Shown piece by piece: positions 46,490 through 54,893 of a stretch of DNA of 64,000 nt. The notes under the pieces are model-generated. The model searched no databases. It worked only from the letters and a program-made list of their open reading frames with translations, and was not told where the DNA came from. The DNA is from JANWHQ01 sp963775275. Its GTDB lineage: Bacteria; Pseudomonadota; Alphaproteobacteria; Caulobacterales; Caulobacteraceae. Position numbers and translations under genes: made by a program. Position 1 is the first letter of the stretch; each line of letters starts with the position of its first letter. The DNA is taken from NCBI GenBank assembly GCA_963775275.1, contig CAVZII010000005.1, positions 3,348,001 to 3,412,000 on the forward strand, written 5' to 3'.

Positions 46490-47484
46490 TCCGGCGGTTC
46501 GGCGCAGCAGCCGCCTTTCTTGTCGGGATCGCCCTGGCCTCGGTCCTGGCGGTGAAGGCCGGCCTGCCCGCCATCCAGCAATCCCTCGTGGCCGTCGGCT
46601 GGGCGCGGCTCGCGGCGATCTGCATCCTGCAGCTCGTCTCCGTGGCTCTGTGCGCGGGCGCCTGGCGGCAGGTCGCCAGGGGGGCGAACCTCGGCGCCTG
46701 CTTCGTCGCGCGCTGGATACGCGACGGCTCGGCGAACCTCGTGGGCTTCATCCCCGCCATCGGCGAGACGATCAGCGCCCGGGCCCTGGCGTTGCTGGGC
46801 GCGGCGAGCGCCGGCGGGGCGGCCGCCAGCACCATCGTGGATGTGGGGGTCGAGGCGCTCGCCCAGGCGGTGCTGACCCTCGCGGGCCTCCTGCTGCTCT
46901 TGCCGCATCTGGGCCTGGTCGATCGCGGGCGTTGGGGCCTGATCGTGGCGGCGGCCCTCGCGCCGATCCTCCTGGTGTTCTGGCTGGGCCGCCATCCAAA
47001 GGCCCTGGCCCTGCTCGAACGGTGGGCGCTGAGGATCGCCGAGGGGCTGGCCGGAACGCCCAAGGGCGGGACCTGGAACCTGGCCGAGGCGGTGCACGCG
47101 ATCTACCGCATGCGCTGGCGGGTCAGCGCCGCGTTCCTGCTGCACCTGGCGGCCTGGATGACCGGACCGGTGCAGGTGTGGCTGGCGGTCAAGGTGCTGC
47201 AGCACCCCCTGGACTTCGGGGCCTGCGTCGCCCTCTACAGCCTGGTCTTCGCCGCGCGCAGCGCCTTCTTCCTGGTGCCCTGGGCGGCAGGGGTGCAGGA
47301 GGGCGGTTTCCTGCTGGTGGGCGCCGCGCTCGGGCTGACGCCGGCGGAGTCCATCGCCCTGTCGCTGATCCTGCGCGCGCGGGACGTGCTGATCGGCGCG
47401 CCTGGGGTGCTGTTCTGGTACGTCGCCGAAGGCCGAAGCCGGATCAGGCGGCCGGGGCCATCAGGAGCGACCGGCAGAAGCTGA
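46486..47484 (+). CDS. hpnL: Hopanoid-associated integral membrane protein HpnL
   Basis: 332 aa with about eight helices (AAAAFLVGIALASVLAVKAG, LAAICILQLVSVALCAGAW, VLTLAGLLLLLPHLG, LIVAAALAPILLVFWLG, SAFFLVPWAAGVQEGGFLLV). It belongs to the HpnL/LPG-synthase-transmembrane-like family, proposed to act in lipid movement across the inner membrane. GTG start overlaps the hpnK stop. Its final 41 bp overlap dxr on the opposite strand. It is the last gene of the plus-strand hpnI-hpnJ-ferritin-hpnK-hpnL operon. Confidence 0.9.
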   Translation: MIRRFGAAAAFLVGIALASVLAVKAGLPAIQQSLVAVGWARLAAICILQLVSVALCAGAWRQVARGANLGACFVARWIRDGSANLVGFIPAIGETISARALALLGAASAGGAAASTIVDVGVEALAQAVLTLAGLLLLLPHLGLVDRGRWGLIVAAALAPILLVFWLGRHPKALALLERWALRIAEGLAGTPKGGTWNLAEAVHAIYRMRWRVSAAFLLHLAAWMTGPVQVWLAVKVLQHPLDFGACVALYSLVFAARSAFFLVPWAAGVQEGGFLLVGAALGLTPAESIALSLILRARDVLIGAPGVLFWYVAEGRSRIRRPGPSGATGRS

Positions 47485-48598
47485 GCGCCTCGGCGTTCAC
47501 CGCCACCACCTCGTCGAGCGAGGCATGGAAGCGGCCCTGGCCCCGCTCCAGGCACTGGGCGATCAGGGGCGCGATGTCCATGAAGCCGATCCGCCCGCCG
47601 AGGAAGGCCTCGACGGCGATCTCGTTCGCGGCGTTGAACAGGAGCGGCCCGCCCTTGACCCCCAGCGAGGCGCGGGCGAGCGCCAGGCAGGGGAACTTCT
47701 GCAGGTCCACCGGCTCGAACTGGAGCGAGCCGAGCTTGGCGAGCGACAGCGGCCCCACGCCCGTCTCCAGGCGGTCCGGCCAGCTCAGGCCATAGCCGAT
47801 GGCCGAGCGCATGTCGGTCAGGCCGAGCTGGGCGATCATGCTGCCGTCGCGGAACTGCACCGCCGAATGCATGATCGAGGAGGGGTGGATCACCACCTCG
47901 ATGTCGGTCTCGGGCCGGTCGAACAGATAGGCCGCCTCGATCAGCTCCAGGCCCTTGTTGGCGAGGGTGGCGCTGTCGATGGAGATCTTGCGGCCCATGC
48001 GCCAGTTGGGATGGGCCAGGGCCTCGTCGGGCGTGGCCGCGCGCATCGTCTCGATCGAGGCGGTGCGGAAGGGTCCGCCCGAGGCGGTCAGGAGGATCGA
48101 TGCGACCTCCTCGCGCTTGCCGGCCAGCATGGATTGGAAGATGGCGCTGTGCTCGGAATCGGTGGGGATGACGTCGACCCCCAGGCTGCCCGCCATGTCG
48201 AGCAGCTGACGCCCGCCGCAGACCAGCGCCTCCTTGTTGGCCAGGGCGACCCGGTTGCCCGCGCGCACCGCGGCGACCACCGAAGGCAGGCCGGCCGAGC
48301 CGGAGATGGCGGCCAGCACCACGTCCACCGGCTCGCTCGCGGCCGCGACCGAGGCCTCGGGACCTTCCAGAACGCGGCAGAGGCCAGCCGGCGCGTGGTC
48401 GCGGAAGGCCTGGGCCGCCTTGGGATCAGCGAGAGCGACGCTGTCGCAGCCGAACTCCCGGCAGGCCTCCAGCGCAGCCTTCCAGTCGCCGTTGACCGCG
48501 ATGTGCCGGAGGCGAAAGCGATCGGGATGCAGGCGCAGGACGGCCAGGGCGTTCTTGCCGATGGAGCCCGAGGCCCCCAGGACCGTCACCGACCGCAC
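47444..48598 (-). CDS. dxr: 1-deoxy-D-xylulose-5-phosphate reductoisomerase
   Basis: 384 aa. It is the second MEP step (DXP to MEP, NADPH-dependent). The NADPH motif is VTVLGASGSIGKNALAVL; the metal/substrate residues are in VIPTDSEHSAIFQ, LTASGGPFR, HPNWRMGRKISIDSATLANK and NKGLELIEAAYLF. The start GTG at 48598 has AGGA about 9 bases upstream and gives the usual N-terminus (VRSVTVLGASGS); longer frames to 48673 add a weak N-terminus. Convergent with hpnL, overlapping by 41 bp. With dxs, ispG and ispH, four of the MEP enzymes are in this window. Confidence 0.95.
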   Translation of the reverse strand: MRSVTVLGASGSIGKNALAVLRLHPDRFRLRHIAVNGDWKAALEACREFGCDSVALADPKAAQAFRDHAPAGLCRVLEGPEASVAAASEPVDVVLAAISGSAGLPSVVAAVRAGNRVALANKEALVCGGRQLLDMAGSLGVDVIPTDSEHSAIFQSMLAGKREEVASILLTASGGPFRTASIETMRAATPDEALAHPNWRMGRKISIDSATLANKGLELIEAAYLFDRPETDIEVVIHPSSIMHSAVQFRDGSMIAQLGLTDMRSAIGYGLSWPDRLETGVGPLSLAKLGSLQFEPVDLQKFPCLALARASLGVKGGPLLFNAANEIAVEAFLGGRIGFMDIAPLIAQCLERGQGRFHASLDEVVAVNAEALSFCRSLLMAPAA

Positions 48599-48696
48599 TG
48601 AATCATCCTCAAAGACACCCACGGCAGACCTTACCGCGCCTCGGGCCAAGCCAGAAACGCCAATATTATACAAGACGCGGCCCTGTTGACAGAGCG

Positions 48697-48710
48697 TAAG
48701 TCAATACTTA
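48697..48710. promoter_or_regulatory. Putative ArsR operator (inverted repeat) upstream of the arsR-like gene
   Basis: A perfect inverted repeat TAAGT-N4-ACTTA lies 10 bp before the arsR ATG. TTGACA at 48686-48691 could be a -35 box with a weak -10 near 48708-48714. That would place transcription at about the ATG (leaderless). The repeat would overlap the -10 region, as expected for autorepression. Confidence 0.55.
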
Positions 48711-48719
48711 TGGTAAGCG

Positions 48720-48977
48720 ATGGCTTACGAAAACGCCCTGTTTCCGGCCCTGGCCGACCCGACCCGGCGGGAGGTGTTAGAGCGCTTGAAATCGGGAGGC
48801 CGGTCGGTGGGGGAGCTCGCCAGCGGCCTGCCGGTCAGTCGGCCGGCGGTGTCGCAGCACCTGAAGGTGCTCAAGGACGCGGGACTGGTGACCGACGAGG
48901 CTGAAGGCGCGCGGCGCGTCTACCGGATCGATCCCAGGGGGCTCGGCGCTCTGCGCGCGTGGCTGGACCAGTTCTAG
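48720..48977 (+). CDS. ArsR-family transcriptional regulator (short)
   Basis: 85 aa winged helix: FPALADPTRREVLERLKSGG, ELASGLPVSRPAVSQHLKVL (recognition helix) and KDAGLVTDEAEGARRVYRID. This type (ArsR next to an SRPBCC/AHSA1 gene) usually runs 100-115 residues; here it stops right after LRAWLDQF. The TAG stop lies within the CTAG that begins a 166-bp hairpin element, and the remains of the usual SRPBCC partner lie beyond it. It has no metal-binding Cys motif in view. Autoregulation through the inverted repeat at 48697-48710 is likely. It may be functional or decaying. Confidence 0.75.
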   Translation: MAYENALFPALADPTRREVLERLKSGGRSVGELASGLPVSRPAVSQHLKVLKDAGLVTDEAEGARRVYRIDPRGLGALRAWLDQF

Positions 48978-49139
48978 TGTGGTGGATCAGAAGTTCGCAT
49001 GATGATGGCGGCGCCCTCGGCTGCGAACTTCTGATCCGTAAACCACACTAAAATCATACATTTGCTAGTGTCCTTATCAATTCCGAAGTTCGCATCCGCC
49101 TTGCAAATGCGCTGGCGAACTTCGGAATCGGGACACTAG
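48974..49139. repeat. 166-bp double-hairpin CTAG element, copy 1
   Basis: Two imperfect palindromes in tandem. Unit A (48974-49051) has stems AGTGTGGT...ACCACACT and GGATCAGAAGTTCGCA with its complement. Unit B (49065-49139) has AGTGTCC...GGACACT and ATTCCGAAGTTCGC with its complement. They are separated by a 13-bp linker. Both units share GAAGTTCGC, and each is bounded by CTAG (one end mutated to CTAA here). Copy 2 at 56166-56331 differs at only 2 of 166 positions. It begins at the stop codon of the arsR-like gene. The layout is MITE-like or BIME-like, and it could also act as a terminator. Confidence 0.85.
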
Positions 49140-49140
49140 A

Positions 49141-49305
49141 GCCTTGTCCGGCCAGATTGGCCCGCCTGCGTTGCGCTGGTTCGAGCGCGCCGCGGACGGC
49201 GCCGAGTGCGACGTGGGCAAGGTGCTGGTCTGCGAGCCGCCGGGTCGCGTGATCCTCGTCTGGCGGCTCGACGCCTTCGCCGACACGGCGAGGGCGCCGG
49301 CCTGA
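49141..49305 (+). pseudogene. SRPBCC/AHSA1-domain gene remnant
   Basis: One frame reads GPPALRWFERAADGAECDVG followed by KVLVCEPPGRVILVWRLDAF. This matches the middle of SRPBCC (AHSA1) proteins normally encoded just after such ArsR regulators (there: RWYERGEDGSECDWGKVL-like). The N-terminal ~50 residues are missing and the frame ends at TGA 49303-49305 far before the usual C-terminus. The gene has therefore been cut on both sides. The 166-bp element separates it from the arsR-like gene, so a deletion near the element's insertion site is likely. Confidence 0.55.
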
Positions 49306-49502
49306 TCACCGGGACGCGCCGTCCGGGCTGGCTCGAGGGCATGAATGCGCGCGCCAGCATGCGCGCCACCCAGCGGCCACAAGCTCTCCGCCGGGCGGCC
49401 TAAATCTGCGGCGAAGCTGAAACCTCCGCCGCAGGGGGTCGTTGCAGAGATGGCCGTTCCATCCGAAGCGGCCGCCATCTGCCGCAGACCAGGAGCTTCG
49501 CC

Positions 49503-49937
49503 ATGAACATCATCAGCTGCATGAGCAGCGATGTCCGGCTGGCCGCGCCCAACGAAACCATCCGTCAGGCCGCCAAGACGATGAAGGAGATCGACGCGGG
49601 GGTCCTGCCGGTGGGCGAGAACGACCGCCTGGTGGGCATGATCACCGATCGGGACATCGCCGTGCGCGCCATCGCCGACGGCAAGGGACCCGACACCGCT
49701 GTCCGCGAGGTGATGAGCCGGGAAGTCCTCTACTGCTACGAGGACGAGAGCCTGGACGACATCGCCCGCCAGATGTGCGAGCTGCAGGTCCGCCGCCTGC
49801 CGGTCCTGAGCCGGGAAAAGCGCCTGGTGGGCATCGTCTCGATCGGCGACATCGCCCTGACCGAGGAGCGGCCGGAAGTGTCGGCGGGCGCCCTGACTGG
49901 CGTCAGCCAGCCCGGCGGCAAGCACAGCCAGGGGTGA
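49503..49937 (+). CDS. CBS-domain protein
   Basis: 144 aa with two CBS motifs: SSDVRLAAPNETIRQAAKTM with VLPVGENDRLVGMITDRDIA, and LDDIARQMCELQVRRLPVL with REKRLVGIVSIGDIA. Such stand-alone CBS pairs bind adenine nucleotides and sense energy state. The start has AGGAG 9 bases upstream. It has no domain to say which process it controls, and the neighbours (arsR remnant, PCMT fusion) do not help. Confidence 0.9.
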   Translation: MNIISCMSSDVRLAAPNETIRQAAKTMKEIDAGVLPVGENDRLVGMITDRDIAVRAIADGKGPDTAVREVMSREVLYCYEDESLDDIARQMCELQVRRLPVLSREKRLVGIVSIGDIALTEERPEVSAGALTGVSQPGGKHSQG

Positions 49938-50102
49938 GGGCGACCAACGCCGTTCCGACTCGCCGTCATGGCCGGGCTTCCGTCGCGGCCGCCCATGAAC
50001 CTCGACCCCGGCAATCTCGCAAAGCCTGAGTTCATGGGTTCCCGGCATGCCGCGCTTCGCGCTCCAGCCGGGAATGACGGTGAACTTGGAAGGTCGAGGA
50101 GA

Positions 50103-52109
50103 CTACAGCCCGAACGGCCAGGTCTCCTCCTCGCCCTCGACGGTCGGTCCAGCGAGCGGGGTGACCGCGGTCGTCTGGTCGAACCAGACCCAGGCGTCGA
50201 ACTGGCGAGGCAGCGAGGCGTCGGCGTAGTGGCTGAGCCGCTCGGTGTCCGGGCGGTAGATCACCCCGATGAAGCGCTCGAGGCGGGGCTCCAGCAGGCG
50301 TCGGCGCACCTCTTCGTTCCGGCCTTCGCCGAGGTCCAGCAGGAAGCGGCCGATGCCGGCGTCGTGCGACAACCGCTCGATCGATCCCCCGAGCGAGGGG
50401 CGGACCTGCTTGACCTCCATCGGCGCGTCCCAGTCCGAGGCGCAGGCCACGGTCCCCTCGTGCGTGCCGAGCCCGATGAGCGCGGCGTCCTTGCCGAACC
50501 GCTGGCGGCAGAGCTGGCCGAGGTTCAGCTCATCACGGACCTGGCCCATCTCGGTGTAGCGGGCGTCGCCGATGTGGGAGTTGTGCGCCCAGACCACGGC
50601 CTTGGCGTCAGGGCCGCGCGCCTCCAGGAGGTGCTCCAGCGTGTCGAACATGTGCTGGTCGCGCAGGTTCCAGGACTCCGCGGAGCCGTAGTACATGGCC
50701 CGGTAGTAAGCCTCTGCGTCGCGCACCAGCCGCGCGTTCTGGGCGGCGTCCAGGAACGCCGCGCCGTCGCGCCGGGTGTAGTCGAGCCGGCGGTCGAGCA
50801 GCGCCTGCAGCATTGAGACGACGGCGCGCTCGCAGGGCGCATAGCCGGCGGAGAGCGCCATGCGGCCATAGGCGTGCGGCTCGTGGCTCCAGGGCGTGAG
50901 ACAGCCGTACCGTTGGCGCGCGACCTGCGCGGCGACCGGATCCACCCGGTCCAGGTAGTCGATCACCGCCCGGATAGAGGCGTTCAGGCTATAGAGGTCC
51001 AGGCCGTGGAAGCCTGCGCGGTGGGAGGCGGGCAACTCGTCATTATGGGTCCTCAGCCAGCGGGTGAATGCGGCGACCTCTGCGTTGCGCCACATCCACG
51101 TCGGGAAGCGGCTGAACGGCGGATCGCGGCCCTGCTCGAGGGGCAGGTGGCGGACGAAACGGTCGACGGCGGCCGCGTCGGGCCAATCGGCCTCGACCGC
51201 GACGAAGTCGAAGCCGTGCTGGTCGATCAGGCGCCGGGTGATCGCGGCCCTCGCCCGGTAGAACTCGGAGGTCCCGTGGCTGGCCTCGCCGATCAGCACC
51301 ACCTTGCGATCGGCGAAACGGTCGAAGTGCGCCGCGAAGGCGGGCGCATCGATCTCGGGCAGCGGCTCGGCTGCCTGGGCGATCAGGGCGGAAAGGGAAT
51401 CCGTGCGCGGCGCGGCCCAGCTGCGGGTCTCCGGCGCCTGTGTGGACGGGCGTCGGCCGTCCTCGGCCCAGCCCTGCTCGCCGACCAGCGGCACGAAAGC
51501 GACCGGGCCGAGATCATCCTCCTCGAAGCCGCCTTCGGCCAGGCGGATGATCCTGACCAGCCTCTGGTCGCGGCTCGTGGCGCCGACGGGGATCAGCAGA
51601 CGCCCTCCCGAAGCGAGCTGGTCGCGCAGCGCGGCCGGGACGTGCGGCCCGCCGGCCGAGACGATGATGGCGTCGAAGGGCGCTTCGTCAGGCCAGCCGA
51701 GCGTGCCATCGGCGCACCGGACTTCGACATTGGCGTAGCCCAGCGCCTTCAGCCGGCGCGCGGCGATGTCGGCCAGGCGCTGCTGGCGCTCGATCGCGAA
51801 GACCCGCCCGGCGATCTCGGCCATCACCGCCGCCGCATAGCCCGAGCCCGCCCCGATCTCGAGCACCCGGTCGTGCGGCTTCAGCCCCGCCGCCTCGATC
51901 ATCGCCGCCACGATGAAGGGCTGGGAGATGGTCTGGCTTTCCTCGATCGGCAGCGCGGAGTCCTCGTAGGCGAACTCGCGCAGCAGCTTGGAGACGAAGG
52001 CCTCGCGCGGCACGCGGCGCATGGCGTCCAGCACGCGCGCATCATTGACGCCGCGCCGGGCGATCTGGCGCTCGACCATCCGTTCACGACGGGTCGCAAG
52101 GTCGGCCAT
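50103..52109 (-). CDS. Protein-L-isoaspartate methyltransferase / erythromycin-esterase-like fusion
   Basis: 668 aa in two parts. Residues 1-215 are a PCMT: MVERQIARRGVNDARVLDAM, SQPFIVAAMIEAAGLKP and VLEIGAGSGYAAAVMAEIAG (SAM motif), which repairs isoaspartyl residues. Residues about 260-668 are an erythromycin-esterase-like domain: VVLIGEASHGTSEFYRARAA, FVAVEADWPDAAAVDRFV, AGFHGLDLYSLNASI, VVWAHNSHIGDARYTEMGQ and LGTHEGTVACASDW, with the Glu/His residues (EASHGT, HNSHIGD, THEG) of the family. The biological role of the esterase-like half is unclear; it need not act on macrolides. ATG at 52109 has AGGAGG 8-9 bases upstream. Confidence 0.9.
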   Translation of the reverse strand: MADLATRRERMVERQIARRGVNDARVLDAMRRVPREAFVSKLLREFAYEDSALPIEESQTISQPFIVAAMIEAAGLKPHDRVLEIGAGSGYAAAVMAEIAGRVFAIERQQRLADIAARRLKALGYANVEVRCADGTLGWPDEAPFDAIIVSAGGPHVPAALRDQLASGGRLLIPVGATSRDQRLVRIIRLAEGGFEEDDLGPVAFVPLVGEQGWAEDGRRPSTQAPETRSWAAPRTDSLSALIAQAAEPLPEIDAPAFAAHFDRFADRKVVLIGEASHGTSEFYRARAAITRRLIDQHGFDFVAVEADWPDAAAVDRFVRHLPLEQGRDPPFSRFPTWMWRNAEVAAFTRWLRTHNDELPASHRAGFHGLDLYSLNASIRAVIDYLDRVDPVAAQVARQRYGCLTPWSHEPHAYGRMALSAGYAPCERAVVSMLQALLDRRLDYTRRDGAAFLDAAQNARLVRDAEAYYRAMYYGSAESWNLRDQHMFDTLEHLLEARGPDAKAVVWAHNSHIGDARYTEMGQVRDELNLGQLCRQRFGKDAALIGLGTHEGTVACASDWDAPMEVKQVRPSLGGSIERLSHDAGIGRFLLDLGEGRNEEVRRRLLEPRLERFIGVIYRPDTERLSHYADASLPRQFDAWVWFDQTTAVTPLAGPTVEGEEETWPFGL

Positions 52110-52213
52110 CGCGCCGCCTCCTGCCTGAAGCGCTGTCGTCCCCCACGCGGTGACGAACGTCAGAGCCGGGTCGGTAGAACGGCGCCGCTTGGCGCGCCGT
52201 TCCTTGATGGGGA

Positions 52214-53158
52214 TCAACCGTGGGCGAGGTCGGACGGCAGGCCGTAGAAGCGCTGCTTGAACGGCGGGAACCACAGGAGCTTGCCAAGGCCCCGGGCCGC
52301 CCGGTCCAGCGCGAAGGCGCGATCGGGCGCGTGCGCCAGCCATTTGAGCGCCGCCAGGGCGCCGAAGACCAGGGCCTGGATCAGGCCCACGCCCATCCAG
52401 AAGACCGCGCCGAGCGGCCGCCGCGGCCGGCTCGCCATGCAGAAGTAGGTCGGCGCCTGACCATAGGCGAAGGCCCTGCGCAGGGCGTAGCCCAGCCGCA
52501 GGCGCGCCGGCTCCGGATGCTCCCACACCCAGGCCTCGGGCGCCCAGGCGAAGCGCGCGCCCCGCTCGCGCATCGCCAGGAACAGGATGTCGTCCTCGCC
52601 GCCGATCTGGTTCTGCGCCACGTCGAAGGGCTGGACCTGATCGGGCAGGGCCGCGCGGCGGATCAGGCTGTCGCCGCAGCCGAAGTGGCCGTCCAGGATC
52701 TGGGCCTCGGCCGGTCCGACTCGCGAGAAGAAGCGCTCGAGATAGGCGCGATGGCGCCGGATGCTGTCTGGCAGCCCCGCGCGAACGGGCCCGAACACAA
52801 CGTCGGCGTCCAGCGCCTCGTGCACGCTGATGAGCGCGGCCAGCCAACCGGGCGGCGCTTCCTCGTCGTCGTCGATGAAGGCGATCAGCTTGCCGCTGGC
52901 CTTGGCGAGGCCGGCGTTGCGGGCGTTGGCGACTCCCGGTCTCGGCTCGCGGACGTAGTGGAGCGGGAAGGGCGCCTCGGCGCGCAGCCGCGCAACGACA
53001 GTCTCGGCGCTGCCGCCGGCGTCGTTGTCGACGACCACCAGCTCGAGCGAGCCCGGGTCGATCCCGGTCTGGGCCAGCACCGAGCGCAGGGCGCGCTCGA
53101 GGGAGGCGGGCCGGCCCCGGGTCGGAGTCACGATCGAGACGTCGGGCGCGCCGGTCAT
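52214..53158 (-). CDS. Family-2 glycosyltransferase
   Basis: 314 aa. The GT-A domain begins VSIVTPTRGRPASLERALRS and includes LELVVVDNDAGGSAETVVA, LIAFIDDDEEAPPGWLAAL (DxD-like) and GHFGCGDSLIRRAAL. The C-terminus has a hydrophobic stretch (AVFWMGVGLIQALVFGALAA), so it is membrane-associated. The substrate is unknown, probably an envelope or exopolysaccharide sugar. It starts inside the stop of the GNAT gene (ATGA), so the two are a pair. In Caulobacter comparable glycosyltransferase and GNAT genes work in holdfast or capsule synthesis, which is a hint only. Confidence 0.87.
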   Translation of the reverse strand: MTGAPDVSIVTPTRGRPASLERALRSVLAQTGIDPGSLELVVVDNDAGGSAETVVARLRAEAPFPLHYVREPRPGVANARNAGLAKASGKLIAFIDDDEEAPPGWLAALISVHEALDADVVFGPVRAGLPDSIRRHRAYLERFFSRVGPAEAQILDGHFGCGDSLIRRAALPDQVQPFDVAQNQIGGEDDILFLAMRERGARFAWAPEAWVWEHPEPARLRLGYALRRAFAYGQAPTYFCMASRPRRPLGAVFWMGVGLIQALVFGALAALKWLAHAPDRAFALDRAARGLGKLLWFPPFKQRFYGLPSDLAHG

Positions 53159-54321
53159 GCCTCGCCCTGGGGCGCCTCGGCCGGCGGCTCGCGGCTCGAG
53201 GCCCGTCGGCCGTAGCCGGTGATCGCCTCGACGACGCCGCGGGCGCGCCCGCCCATGGAGAGCTCGGCGGCGGCGATATGGTCCAGCCTCCGGCGCAGGC
53301 GGCCGACCGCGCCGATCCTCTGCTCGCCCGCGAGCGCCCAGGCCGTGTTCAGCGATCTCGCCGCCGCGCCGGCGCGTCCGGCGGCGGTGGCCAGCCCTTC
53401 GCTCACCTCGACGATACCGGTGGCGAAGGGCGCCTTGTAGTGGGCGTATCCCGGGCTGAGGTCGTAGCTGTCCAGGCCCAGGGCCTCGAAGAGCTCGGCG
53501 GTGCGGAAGGCGAGCACCTGGCCGGGACCACAGCCGGCGGCCTCGGGGTTGAACACCGAGAGCCAGCCGTGGGCGCGCCGGCCAACGGCGATGCCGAAGT
53601 GGCCCGCCACCAGCTTGCCGCCGGCGTGCAGGCTGATCAGCAATCCGCGGACGTCGCCCTCGGCTTCGAACACCTTGCGGAACAAGGCGCGCGTCCAAGC
53701 GGGGCGGAAGATGTCGTGGCTGCCGGTGCGGCGGAACTGGTCGCGCTTCCAGCTGATCAGCTGGTCCAGGACGTCCGGGGAGCGGTCACTGGCCGTCAGG
53801 ATGACCTCGCCCCACTCGCGCTCGAGCTTGTTCTGCAACCGGCGCCAGTTCTTGAACCGCTTGGAGTTGGCCTCGCGCATCCAGGCGTAATAGGCCTCCG
53901 CGTCCGGTTCCGGCGCGATGACGAAGCCCTGCAGGGCGCTCGGCCGCGCCGCAGGGAAGGCTCGGTGGGGATCGATCAGCCCGGTGAGACGAAGGCCCGA
54001 GATCCCGGCGGCGGCCAGGGCCTCGCCGCCGTCGAGGCGGACGCCGGGCGCGGTGACCAGGGCCTGATAGTCCGAGAAGGCCGAGCCGATCGGCTGGGCG
54101 AGCCCGTGGGGCCGGCGGTGGAAGGCCAGGAAGCCCCGGGCCTCGCCGCCTTCGCGGAAGACCGCGACGCGGGCGTCCTCGCGCACCTCGCCGACAATCC
54201 CCGCGAACTCGGGCCCGAGCAGCGGGTTGGCGAAGGCCGGCTCGGCCGCGCAGAAGCCGCGCCAAGCCGCCGCGTCCGGCTCGCGAAGGGCGCGCGGATG
54301 GATGACGTCGGCCGTGAGCAT
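53155..54321 (-). CDS. GNAT/FemAB-like acetyltransferase (CelD-type)
   Basis: 388 aa. The core (AYYAWMREANSKRFKNWRRL, ISWKRDQFRRTGSHDIFRPA, GLLISLHAGGKLVAGHFGIA, YDLSPGYAHYKAPFATGI) matches the GNAT domain of the CelD/HfsK-like family that acetylates polysaccharide or lipid-linked sugars. It lacks a signal peptide and is cytoplasmic. It overlaps the glycosyltransferase by 4 bases, suggesting a shared polysaccharide role. The specific pathway cannot be set from this sequence. Confidence 0.8.
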   Translation of the reverse strand: MLTADVIHPRALREPDAAAWRGFCAAEPAFANPLLGPEFAGIVGEVREDARVAVFREGGEARGFLAFHRRPHGLAQPIGSAFSDYQALVTAPGVRLDGGEALAAAGISGLRLTGLIDPHRAFPAARPSALQGFVIAPEPDAEAYYAWMREANSKRFKNWRRLQNKLEREWGEVILTASDRSPDVLDQLISWKRDQFRRTGSHDIFRPAWTRALFRKVFEAEGDVRGLLISLHAGGKLVAGHFGIAVGRRAHGWLSVFNPEAAGCGPGQVLAFRTAELFEALGLDSYDLSPGYAHYKAPFATGIVEVSEGLATAAGRAGAAARSLNTAWALAGEQRIGAVGRLRRRLDHIAAAELSMGGRARGVVEAITGYGRRASSREPPAEAPQGEA

Positions 54322-54395
54322 GCTCGTCCCTGCAACTGAGGAAGGCCGCCATTGTGGCCGGACGAGGTTAGGGAAGGGTTGCCCGGAGGCTCGCT

Positions 54396-54893
54396 TCAGG
54401 CCGCAAAGGCCGCCTTCAGGATGCGCTCCGTCCAGGCCGCGTCGAGCCCATCGAAGGCGGCGGGCGCGGCCGAATCGATGTCGAGCACGCCGACGAGCCG
54501 GTCCTGGGCGTCGATGACCGGCGTCACCAGCTCGCTCCTCGTGCGGGCGTCACAGGCGATATGGCCGGGGAAGGCCTCGACGTCCGGCACGATCTGGACG
54601 CGCCGTTCGGCCGCCGCGGTCCCGCACACGCCCTTGCCGAACGCGATCCGCAGGCAGCCGAGCGTTCCCTGATAGGGCCCGACCACCAGCTCGTCCGGCC
54701 GTTCCGGGTCGACGATGTAGAACCCTGTCCAGGAGAAGCGCGCGAAGGTCTGCGCCAGCATGGCGGCGATGGTCGCCATCCGTGCGACGGGATTGCGCTC
54801 GCCCTCGAGCACCGAGGCGATCTCGTCGGCGAGCTCGGCCCAGCGGGCCTCGCGGTCGGCGGGCAGGACCTTGCTGTTGAAGGCTTCGGCCAT
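54396..54893 (-). CDS. msrC: Free methionine-(R)-sulfoxide reductase (GAF domain)
   Basis: 165 aa. It reduces free Met-R-sulfoxide. The GAF-domain enzyme has three conserved Cys, here at 80 (GTLGCLRIAFGKG), 90 (GVCGTAAAERR) and 114 (PGHIACDARTRSELVTPV), matching the spacing of E. coli fRMsr (84, 94, 118). VGPYQGTLGC, IVPDVEAFPG and GVLDIDSAAP are family motifs. It lies in its own transcription unit, 74 bp from the GNAT gene start. Confidence 0.93.
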   Translation of the reverse strand: MAEAFNSKVLPADREARWAELADEIASVLEGERNPVARMATIAAMLAQTFARFSWTGFYIVDPERPDELVVGPYQGTLGCLRIAFGKGVCGTAAAERRVQIVPDVEAFPGHIACDARTRSELVTPVIDAQDRLVGVLDIDSAAPAAFDGLDAAWTERILKAAFAA

